Assembly: GCA_937906995.1 (NCBI GenBank)
Contig: CALESB010000038.1
Location: forward strand, 1-5,260
Reading direction: 5' to 3'
DNA length: 5,260 nucleotides
Origin: an uncultured Sutterella sp.
Lineage (GTDB): Bacteria > Pseudomonadota > Gammaproteobacteria > Burkholderiales > Burkholderiaceae_F
Part shown: positions 1 through 5,208 of the stretch, piece by piece
Numbering within the stretch: the first letter of the stretch is position 1
Layout: every line of letters begins with the position of its first letter
Position numbers and translations under genes: made by a program
Notes under the pieces: generated by a model
Databases searched by the model: none
What the model was told of the DNA's origin: nothing
Seen by the model: the letters and a program-made list of their open reading frames with translations, nothing else

Positions 1-120
1 GTTAATATAATTTCTTAATTAATTTTTACTGTCCAGAATTTTCGTACCAGTTCATTAGCTTGAATGAGCTTGAGAGATCAATATATTTGCAATCATAGAC
101 TGTGTTGCGATGTGAGTCAG

Positions 121-227
121 TAGTTCAAAATATGCTTCTGTAGTTGCAACTATTAACGTTTCTAGATTTAGTTCATTTTGCACTGGTGGCTATTAGACGT
201 GTATATTTGTTGAGTATAGGTAGTTCA
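121..227 (+). repeat. Three dispersed TAGTTCA heptamers upstream of the regulator gene
   Basis: Perfect copies of TAGTTCA begin at 121, 169 and 221. A related CAGTTCA starts at 48 and a TAGTTGC at 141. Spacing between the perfect copies is 48 and 52 bases, which is not an exact multiple of a helical turn but is fairly regular. They are in the same orientation and lie in non-coding DNA just before a TetR-type gene. They could be protein-binding half-sites or chance in AT-rich DNA. TetR proteins usually bind palindromes, so direct repeats do not fit a simple autoregulatory operator. Confidence 0.25.
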
Positions 228-307
228 GAAATTCCATTAGCCATATGGCAGGTTAATTACCTTGTCACTGGCTTATTGTTTATTCAATCGACGTCTTTAA
301 ACCAGAT

Positions 308-312
308 AGGAG
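308..312 (+). promoter_or_regulatory. Shine-Dalgarno AGGAG of the TetR-family gene (bears on start choice)
   Basis: AGGAG at 308-312 is the only good ribosome site near the start. It lies only 3 bases before ATG 316 but 6 bases before the in-frame GTG at 319. The standard spacing therefore slightly favours GTG 319, which would shorten the protein by one residue. ATG 316 is kept as the start by convention. Confidence 0.6.
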
Positions 313-361
313 ACGATGGTGAGAAAAGCGAATTCACGCTTAAGAAACGATGGTGAGAAAA
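313..361 (+). repeat. 15-bp direct repeat spanning the regulator start codon
   Basis: ACGATGGTGAGAAAA occurs at 313-327, covering the start codon, and again perfectly at 347-361 inside the gene, 34 bases later. Because 34 is not a multiple of three, the two copies are read in different frames: the first gives the N-terminal MVRK, the second gives NDGEK, which belongs to the conserved run-up to the DNA-binding domain. The ATG in the second copy (350) would open only a 15-codon frame, so it is not a usable alternative start for the regulator. Confidence 0.7.
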
Positions 362-975
362 CGCGTGAGCGACTCATTGATGAAGCAGGTAAATTAGTGG
401 CCTCTAGAGGATGGAGTGCGGTTACTGCGCGTGCAGTTTGTCAAAATGCCAATGTTAATGCTGCCAGTATTAACTATTGGTTTGGAGGCAGAGATGCGTT
501 GTATCAAGCTGTACTTGAGAAGATACCACACACGATCTTTAGCCAAGAGATGGAAATTGAAATGGTTCAATATGAGTCGGCTAAGGATGCCCTTGATTTT
601 TACTTTACTACTCTCATTCGGAGAGTTTTAGAGGATGATAACTGGCCTATTCGAGTGTGGGTTCGAGAAGTTGTGGCCCCATCCCCAAGATTTTATGAAT
701 TAATTACAGTTTTTGGAAAAGAACGGGTTGGTCACTTAAAGTCGTTCTTTGCGAATTATTTGGGGATAGATAATCATGAAGATCCTCGGGTTGAAGCAGC
801 CTTTGTTGCTTCAATGGCCCCAATTTTTATCGTCTCAATTGCAGATCCCAAGATTAAAGCTAAGATGCTGCCAAGTTCAATCTTGCAAGCAGAAACTTTT
901 GCTGAGGCATTGAAGGCTCAGGTAATGGCTGGCCTTCAATGCATGCACAGTCAGTTAAACGATACGTCCAACTAA
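316..975 (+). CDS. TetR/AcrR-family transcriptional regulator, CecR-like C-terminal domain
   Basis: A 219-residue protein, usual length for the TetR family of dimeric ligand-responsive repressors. The N-terminal DNA-binding domain covers roughly residues 14-66: TRERLIDEAGKLVASRGW forms the first helix, and the helix-turn-helix lies in TARAVCQNANVNAASINYWF followed by GGRDALYQAVLEKI, matching the family pattern Y-x-FG-x-(K/R)-(E/D)-x-LY. The C-terminal part (about 90-205, including PIRVWVREVVAPSPRFYELI) resembles the CecR/YbiH ligand-binding domain (DUF1956). In E. coli CecR governs sensitivity to some antibiotics, but the ligand and targets here cannot be read from the sequence. The start is ATG 316, with GTG 319 an alternative better spaced from the AGGAG. 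No transporter gene adjoins it within the window; a target may lie to the left. The last 21 bp overlap the end of the convergent dehydrogenase gene. Confidence 0.9.
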   Translation: MVRKANSRLRNDGEKTRERLIDEAGKLVASRGWSAVTARAVCQNANVNAASINYWFGGRDALYQAVLEKIPHTIFSQEMEIEMVQYESAKDALDFYFTTLIRRVLEDDNWPIRVWVREVVAPSPRFYELITVFGKERVGHLKSFFANYLGIDNHEDPRVEAAFVASMAPIFIVSIADPKIKAKMLPSSILQAETFAEALKAQVMAGLQCMHSQLNDTSN

Positions 976-1887
976 TTGACCACCCTCTAAGAACGCTTGG
1001 ATGTTGCGCAATTTTTCTTGCGCAGCATCTTTGCGGGCTTCTGCGGTCGAACCACCAATATGGGGAGTCAGTACAACGTTTTCTAGTTGTGTTAAGCGTT
1101 CATCGACGCGAGGTTCGTTTTCAAATACATCTAACCCTGCGCCTGCAATAATATGGTTTTTTAATGCCTCAACCAATGCGTCAGTATCGACTAATGCACC
1201 ACGACCAATATTGATCAAATAGCCATTTGGTCCTAGTTTTTCTAAGATATTGGCATTAACAATATGGTGCGTTGAGGTATTAGCTGGTAGTGCTACAACC
1301 AAATAATCGGCCCACGAGGCTAGTGCTTCTAGCGATTCAAACCGTTGATATGGACCAGGGACCGTACGATTATCTAGGTAGCCAATTTGCATACGAAAGC
1401 CTGTGGCTCGCTGAGCAACTTCTTGGCCAATATGACCAAAGCCAGCAATACCGATTCGTTTACCAGCAACACGAACACCACGAGCTAAGTTTGCGTTAGT
1501 TTGGTGTGTTGTCAATACGCTTTGATGACCTTGCGGAATAAAGCGAGAAATACTGACCATCAATCCAATAGTTAAGTCAGCAACATCGGAAAAGTTGGCA
1601 TTCGGTGTATTAGTAAACACGATGCCGCGTTTAGCAATAGCATCCGTGTCAGAGCGATCAAAACCAACCCCCCAACTAGCAATGTACTTTAAATTAGGAA
1701 ATTGATTAAGAACCTGCTCATTTATGGTGACCATTGGGTAAATCGAAAGAATATCGGTTTTTGCACCAATAACTTTCTTTTCCTCATCGGAAAGTTGATC
1801 CCAATAGTAAAGCTCTCCTAAATTGCGTAAGCCATCGTAGAGAAAATCGCCCAAACCATTGGTCATGGTAACAATGACTGGTTTCAT
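955..1887 (-). CDS. D-isomer-specific 2-hydroxyacid dehydrogenase (NAD(P)-dependent)
   Basis: A 310-residue cytosolic oxidoreductase, typical length for the family that interconverts 2-keto acids and D-2-hydroxy acids. The order is an N-terminal substrate-domain part (1-100), a central Rossmann domain (about 101-280) and a C-terminal return to the substrate domain. The dinucleotide loop is G149-F-G151-H-I-G154. The catalytic triad is complete: R229 in NIGRGALVD, E258 in FENEP and H276 in TPHIGGST. The coenzyme-choice segment is YLDNRT (170-175): D172 is what NAD users carry, while N-R-T resembles NADP-using glyoxylate/hydroxypyruvate reductases, so cofactor is unresolved. ASWGVGFDRSD (70-80) and the overall sequence place it nearest the hydroxypyruvate/hydroxyphenylpyruvate reductase and GhrB-like group; the exact substrate is not predictable. 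It is second in a unit with darP, joined by an ATGA overlap, and probably depends on darP transcription and translation. No terminator is seen after its stop. Confidence 0.92.
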   Translation of the reverse strand: MKPVIVTMTNGLGDFLYDGLRNLGELYYWDQLSDEEKKVIGAKTDILSIYPMVTINEQVLNQFPNLKYIASWGVGFDRSDTDAIAKRGIVFTNTPNANFSDVADLTIGLMVSISRFIPQGHQSVLTTHQTNANLARGVRVAGKRIGIAGFGHIGQEVAQRATGFRMQIGYLDNRTVPGPYQRFESLEALASWADYLVVALPANTSTHHIVNANILEKLGPNGYLINIGRGALVDTDALVEALKNHIIAGAGLDVFENEPRVDERLTQLENVVLTPHIGGSTAEARKDAAQEKLRNIQAFLEGGQLVGRIV

Positions 1888-1904
1888 AAGGAGCCTTCCT
1901 CCTC
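1884..1904 (-). promoter_or_regulatory. Coupled start site: ATGA overlap and Shine-Dalgarno inside a small hairpin
   Basis: On the minus strand the darP stop TGA (1886-1884) overlaps the dehydrogenase ATG (1887-1885). The purine run GAGGAGGAAGG just before it is both the darP codons for EEEEG and the dehydrogenase Shine-Dalgarno. AGGAG (1903-1899) can pair perfectly with CTCCT (1893-1889) across a 5-base loop, hiding the ribosome site. A ribosome finishing darP would open it. This is the usual picture of translational coupling; the pairing is visible, its effect is inferred. Confidence 0.5.
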
Positions 1905-2462
1905 TTCAACTTTTTCTAAATTATCCACGCTAGGGCTTACCATCGGATGAATGAGGCGATAGAGTTCACGAGCACTCTTTGGAGGCTTATTCGTTTGAGC
2001 TTCTTTACGGGCAGAACGAATAATGCGACGAACATTTTGTACATCAACATTGGGGAACTCTTCGATGAATTCAGTTAAGAAACTATCATCAGCAATCAAA
2101 CGATCGCGCAAGCGTTCAGCTTTATGATGAGCTGCAACAGCTGCTTTGCTCTCACCAGTAGCCAGGTCAATTGCGGTACGAACTTTGTTGTAGTCCAAGT
2201 TACTCATCTTTTTACCAATGAGTTGTAATTGACGACGTTGAGCACCAAAAGAGCGCATTTTTTTGAATTCATCAATGGCTTCTCGCACTTCGTCAGGTAA
2301 AGGGATACGATTAAGCGTTTCGGCAGCAAGGCCGGTCATCTCTTTACCAAGAGCTTGCAAAGCATCAAGTTCACGTTTGATTTGAGACTTACTCGGACGA
2401 TCATAAAAGTCATCATCTTCTTCGTCGAGTTCATCGTTACGGGTATCCCAATTTTGTGCCAT
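1884..2462 (-). CDS. darP: DarP (YjgA/DUF615) ribosome-associated 50S maturation factor
   Basis: A 192-residue protein of the YjgA family, renamed DarP (dual-action ribosomal maturation protein), which binds late 50S precursors and promotes maturation of the peptidyl transferase centre. Recognised from conserved blocks: an acidic N-terminus (residues 10-18), SKSQIKRELDALQALG (24-39), NRIPLPDEVREAI (51-63), RRQLQLIGKKM (76-86), LRDRLI (118-123) and NKPPKSARELYRL (158-170). E. coli YjgA shows the same blocks in the same order. It is rich in charged residues and predicted all-helical, with no signal peptide or membrane segment. The tail ends in an acidic VEEEEGSL, longer than the E. coli end as I remember it, and its codons supply the ribosome site of the next gene. 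ATG 2462 has no obvious Shine-Dalgarno. The gene is divergent from uvrB; in enterobacteria it is usually beside pmbA (tldE), which is not seen here. Confidence 0.93.
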   Translation of the reverse strand: MAQNWDTRNDELDEEDDDFYDRPSKSQIKRELDALQALGKEMTGLAAETLNRIPLPDEVREAIDEFKKMRSFGAQRRQLQLIGKKMSNLDYNKVRTAIDLATGESKAAVAAHHKAERLRDRLIADDSFLTEFIEEFPNVDVQNVRRIIRSARKEAQTNKPPKSARELYRLIHPMVSPSVDNLEKVEEEEGSL

Positions 2463-2619
2463 AGTAGTAAAAATTCAATAAGTTAATCAACGAGATCATT
2501 GTACTGATTCTAGAGGTATTTGGAGTGTGTACCTTTGCTACCAATTACTGCTCCGGGCTTAATATTTTTCTAAAGTGCGTTAATATAAACAGATTAAAAA
2601 ACTTCATTAGTGAACAAAC
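2463..2619. promoter_or_regulatory. Divergent promoter region between darP and uvrB
   Basis: This 157-bp region must carry the promoters of both divergent units. For uvrB, TTGCTA (2535-2540) and TAATAT (2560-2565) resemble -35 and -10 boxes but are 19 bp apart. TATAAA at 2584-2589 is another possible -10 without a good -35. Toward darP, TAGAAT read on the minus strand (2512-2507) is a good -10, about 45 bp before its start, but its -35 is poor. No promoter is assigned firmly. Confidence 0.4.
2577..2592 (+). promoter_or_regulatory. Possible degenerate LexA (SOS) box before uvrB
   Basis: GCGT-N8-ACAG, with an AT-only centre TAATATAA, lies 27 bp before the uvrB start. Its right half matches the CTGT-N8-ACAG consensus of E. 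coli-type LexA exactly, but its left half matches only 2 of 4 bases. It covers a possible -10 (TATAAA, 2584-2589), where a repressor would act. uvrB is an SOS gene in E. coli. The site is weak and may be chance. Confidence 0.2.
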
Positions 2620-4632
2620 GTGAGTGAGATTGTTAAAACCTTTCCAAATTCGCCTTTTGAGTTGCATGCTCCTTACGAGCCCTCTGGAGACCAGCCTCAA
2701 GCAATTAAGGAGTTGAACGAAGGTCTTGAAGATGGTTTGATGTTTCAAACCCTTTTAGGAGTAACGGGGTCTGGGAAAACTTTTACGATGGCCAATGTTA
2801 TTGCTCGCCAGGGGGTACCAGCTATCATTATGGCGCCCAATAAAACATTAGCAGCTCAGTTGTATGCTGAAATGCGAGAGTTTTTCCCAAATAATGCTGT
2901 CGAGTATTTTGTTTCGTATTACGACTATTATCAGCCTGAAGCTTATGTTCCAAGTAGGGATCTGTTTATTGAAAAAGATTCTGCAATTAATGAACATATT
3001 GAGCAGATGAGACTGTCGGCGACTAAGAGTGTACTTGAGCGTCGAGATACGATTATTGTGGCGACGGTATCAGCAATTTATGGTATTGGCAAACCAGAGA
3101 GCTACACTCAAATGCGCTTGATCATGCGTACGGGAGATGTGAAGAGTCGTTCCGACTTTATTTCTCAGTTGGTTAGGATGCAATACAAACGAAGTGAGAT
3201 GGATTTTGCACGCGGGACCTTTCGTGTACGAGGCGACACCATTGATGTCTTCCCTGCAGAGCATGCGGAAATGGCGGTTCGTTTTGAGCTTTTTGATGAT
3301 GAATTAGAAAGCATCTGTCTGTTCGATCCATTAACAGGTGTTATTGTTCAAAAAGTCCCCCGCTTTGTTATATATCCTGCTAGTCACTATGTGACGCCTC
3401 GAGACGAGATTCTCCGAGCCATTGAAACCATTAAAGAAGAGCTACGAGAGAGAAAAAAACAATTCTTAGCTGAAGACAAGTTCGTAGAGGCTCAACGTTT
3501 AGAACAACGTACTCTGTTTGATCTTGAAATGCTTGATCAGGTAGGCTTTTGTAAGGGCATTGAAAACTACTCCCGTCATCTAACTGGTTTGGCACCAGGA
3601 GAAGCCCCTCCCTGTTTAATTGACTATTTACCAAAAGACTGTCTGATGTTTTTTGATGAAAGCCATGTGATGATAGGGCAACTAGGTGGTATGTACCGTG
3701 GAGACCGATCCAGAAAAGAAACATTGGTTCTTTATGGGTTCCGCTTACCATCAGCTTTAGATAATCGTCCTTTGCGTTTTGATGAGTTTGAAAGAAAGAT
3801 GCGTCGAGGCATTTTTGTTTCAGCAACGCCCGCCAACTACGAGTTAGAACATTCCTCTCAGATTGTTGAACAAGTGGTTAGACCCACTGGTCTAGTTGAC
3901 CCAGAGGTGATTGTTAGACCAGCTACTACCCAGGTCGATGATGTCTTAGGTGAGATTAACGATAGAGTCGCTAAAGGTGATCGAGTATTGGTAACGACGC
4001 TTACAAAGCGTATGGCAGAGGATTTGACGGACTTTTTAAATGAGAATGGCGTAAAAGTTCGATATTTACACTCCGATATTGATACCGTTGAACGAGTCGA
4101 AATTATTCGGGATTTGCGCGCTGGTATTTTTGATGTCTTAGTTGGGATTAACCTATTGCGAGAAGGGTTAGATATTCCAGAGGTATCACTGGTTGCTATT
4201 TTAGATGCGGATAAAGAAGGGTTCTTACGTAGTGAGCGTTCCTTGATTCAAACAATTGGTCGTGCAGCTCGAAATGTAGCTGGGACTGCCATTTTGTACG
4301 CAGATAAAATGACAGATTCCATGAAGCGAGCTATTGAGGAAACTGAGCGTCGTCGGGCTAAACAACAGGCCTACAACTTAGAGCATGGTATTACGCCAAA
4401 GAGTGTTAAGAAAGAAGTTAAGGATATTATTGACGGCGTATACCGTTCGGATGGCCCATCTATTGCTCATTTAGCTGAAACTGTCGGCTCGATGAGTGAA
4501 AAAGAGTTATCCTCAGAAATTAAAAAATTGGAAAAACAAATGTTTGAATTTGCCAAAAATTTGGACTTTGAAAAGGCTGCTGCAGTTCGAGACCGCTTAG
4601 CAGAGCTCAAAGCTCAAGTCATTGGTCATTAA
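2620..4632 (+). CDS. uvrB: UvrABC excision nuclease subunit B
   Basis: A full-length 670-residue UvrB, the damage-verifying helicase-like subunit of nucleotide excision repair. It is delivered by UvrA, holds the lesion strand behind a beta-hairpin and then recruits UvrC. Visible motifs in order: Walker A GVTGSGKT (47-54), NKTLAAQL (74-81), the beta-hairpin with YYDYYQPEAYVP (100-111), Walker B DESH (346-349), GIFVSATPANYE (397-408), YLHSDID (482-488), GINLLREGLDIPEVSL (509-524), QTIGRAARN (544-552), and a C-terminal UVR domain (about 633-666) that contacts UvrC. All catalytic motifs look intact. The start is GTG 2620: an in-frame TGA at 2611 blocks any extension, and E. coli UvrB begins about ten residues closer to the SGDQP motif. 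No Shine-Dalgarno is apparent. The stop is followed at once by the NimA-like gene, so the two are probably co-transcribed. Confidence 0.98.
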   Translation: MSEIVKTFPNSPFELHAPYEPSGDQPQAIKELNEGLEDGLMFQTLLGVTGSGKTFTMANVIARQGVPAIIMAPNKTLAAQLYAEMREFFPNNAVEYFVSYYDYYQPEAYVPSRDLFIEKDSAINEHIEQMRLSATKSVLERRDTIIVATVSAIYGIGKPESYTQMRLIMRTGDVKSRSDFISQLVRMQYKRSEMDFARGTFRVRGDTIDVFPAEHAEMAVRFELFDDELESICLFDPLTGVIVQKVPRFVIYPASHYVTPRDEILRAIETIKEELRERKKQFLAEDKFVEAQRLEQRTLFDLEMLDQVGFCKGIENYSRHLTGLAPGEAPPCLIDYLPKDCLMFFDESHVMIGQLGGMYRGDRSRKETLVLYGFRLPSALDNRPLRFDEFERKMRRGIFVSATPANYELEHSSQIVEQVVRPTGLVDPEVIVRPATTQVDDVLGEINDRVAKGDRVLVTTLTKRMAEDLTDFLNENGVKVRYLHSDIDTVERVEIIRDLRAGIFDVLVGINLLREGLDIPEVSLVAILDADKEGFLRSERSLIQTIGRAARNVAGTAILYADKMTDSMKRAIEETERRRAKQQAYNLEHGITPKSVKKEVKDIIDGVYRSDGPSIAHLAETVGSMSEKELSSEIKKLEKQMFEFAKNLDFEKAAAVRDRLAELKAQVIGH

Positions 4633-4634
4633 AT

Positions 4635-4638
4635 GGAG
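4635..4638 (+). promoter_or_regulatory. Shine-Dalgarno GGAG that decides the NimA-like gene start
   Basis: GGAG at 4635-4638 stands 6 bases before ATG 4645, an ideal spacing. The earlier in-frame ATG at 4633 directly follows the uvrB TAA, overlaps this GGAG and has no ribosome site of its own. ATG 4645 is therefore preferred. The site lies where ribosomes finish uvrB, which suits re-initiation. Confidence 0.65.
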
Positions 4639-4644
4639 TTGAAA

Positions 4645-5166
4645 ATGGGTACTCTACCTACAACCATCCACACGGATATGCGTCGTCATGATCGTGCAGT
4701 GGATGATCCTGCTTTGATAAAGGCATTTTTACAACGCTCTAGAGTTGTTGTCGTTGCATTCAACGATGAACCTCATCCTTATGCTGTTCCATTGAGTTAT
4801 GGCTTTGAGATTAATGATGATGGATTGATTCTTTATTTTCATGGGGCAGCCGAAGGGCATAAAGCTGATTTGATGGCAAAAAATCCCCATGTAACTTTTG
4901 TGATCGCAGAGCCATCGGCAACAATGGTGATTGATGATCCAGTTTGTGATTCTGGGCAAAACTATTTTTCAGTGATTGGGAATGGTTATATTAAGAGTTT
5001 AGAGGGTGAGGCTCGTGAGCACGCAATGACTCAATTGATGCATCACTATGCGGGTGATGATGGTGAGCTTAGTTGGGAGTTCCCTCAGGAGATGTTAGAT
5101 AAGATGGGGATTTGGGCTCTTTACGTTAAGGAGCTTTCTGCAAAGACTCGTCAACAAATGTTCTAG
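4645..5166 (+). CDS. NimA-like pyridoxamine 5'-phosphate oxidase-family flavoprotein
   Basis: A 173-residue protein from ATG 4645 (177 from ATG 4633), of the split-barrel FMN-binding fold in the group that includes 5-nitroimidazole resistance protein NimA. Supporting segments, numbered from 4645: MRRHDRAV near the N-terminus (12-19), PYAVPLSYGFE (45-55), the family hallmark YFHGAAEGHKADLMAKNP (64-81; the H-G-A-x-x-G-x-K pattern), YFSVIGNGYI (107-116) and a helical stretch ending in LMHHYAG (131-137). Members typically bind FMN as dimers. Some reduce nitroimidazoles, but most are uncharacterised, so drug resistance should not be assumed. It is probably cytosolic, as no signal peptide or membrane segment is seen. 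It follows uvrB with almost no gap and is closed by a strong terminator whose outer arm begins in its stop codon. It is unlikely to be PdxH itself, which is longer and carries different motifs. Confidence 0.85.
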   Translation: MGTLPTTIHTDMRRHDRAVDDPALIKAFLQRSRVVVVAFNDEPHPYAVPLSYGFEINDDGLILYFHGAAEGHKADLMAKNPHVTFVIAEPSATMVIDDPVCDSGQNYFSVIGNGYIKSLEGEAREHAMTQLMHHYAGDDGELSWEFPQEMLDKMGIWALYVKELSAKTRQQMF

Positions 5167-5206
5167 AGAAAAAAGAAGAGAGGTGATTAACCTCTCTTTT
5201 TTCTCT
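5165..5206 (+). terminator. Intrinsic terminator after the uvrB unit, extended two-tier stem
   Basis: The core hairpin pairs GAGAGGT (5178-5184) with ACCTCTC (5190-5196) over the loop GATTA, followed by six T (5197-5202). An outer tier pairs AGAGAAAAAA (5165-5174) perfectly with TTTTTTCTCT (5197-5206), leaving a 3-base bulge GAA. Read from the other strand it also gives a hairpin followed by T-rich sequence, so it could work in both directions. The left arm starts within the TAG stop of the upstream gene. The following sequence looks like an inserted group II intron. Confidence 0.92.
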
Positions 5207-5208
5207 AA

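Larger units (their letters stand above)
1..315. other. AT-rich non-coding leader region upstream of the TetR-family gene
   Basis: No convincing gene is seen here on either strand. The stretch is AT-rich. It contains a perfect TATAAT hexamer at 6-11 whose -35 partner would lie outside the window, a short inverted repeat (TCATT 52-56 with AATGA 63-67), a tandem AGCTTGA at 57-63 and 67-73, and three copies of TAGTTCA (121, 169, 221). A TTGTCA at 262-267 looks like a -35 element, but there is no good -10 at 16-18 bp from it, so no promoter is called. The region probably holds the promoter and operator of the regulator gene and possibly the tail of an upstream unit; that is an inference. Confidence 0.5.

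Noticed and set aside
6..11. Perfect TATAAT as a promoter -10 box
   Set aside because: The -35 region would lie outside the window and the surrounding DNA is very AT-rich, so a chance match cannot be excluded.
144..356. 70-codon plus-strand open frame with hydrophobic residues upstream of the regulator gene
   Set aside because: It starts at a TTG with no ribosome site, runs into the regulator gene in another frame and resembles no family I know. Random open frame in AT-rich DNA is more likely.
3431..3826. 131-codon minus-strand open frame inside uvrB
   Set aside because: It is fully antisense to strongly conserved uvrB codons, has no ribosome site or recognisable motif, and is a typical shadow frame.
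4729..4959. 76-codon minus-strand open frame inside the NimA-like gene
   Set aside because: It is antisense to the conserved flavoprotein core and has an implausible composition; treated as a shadow.
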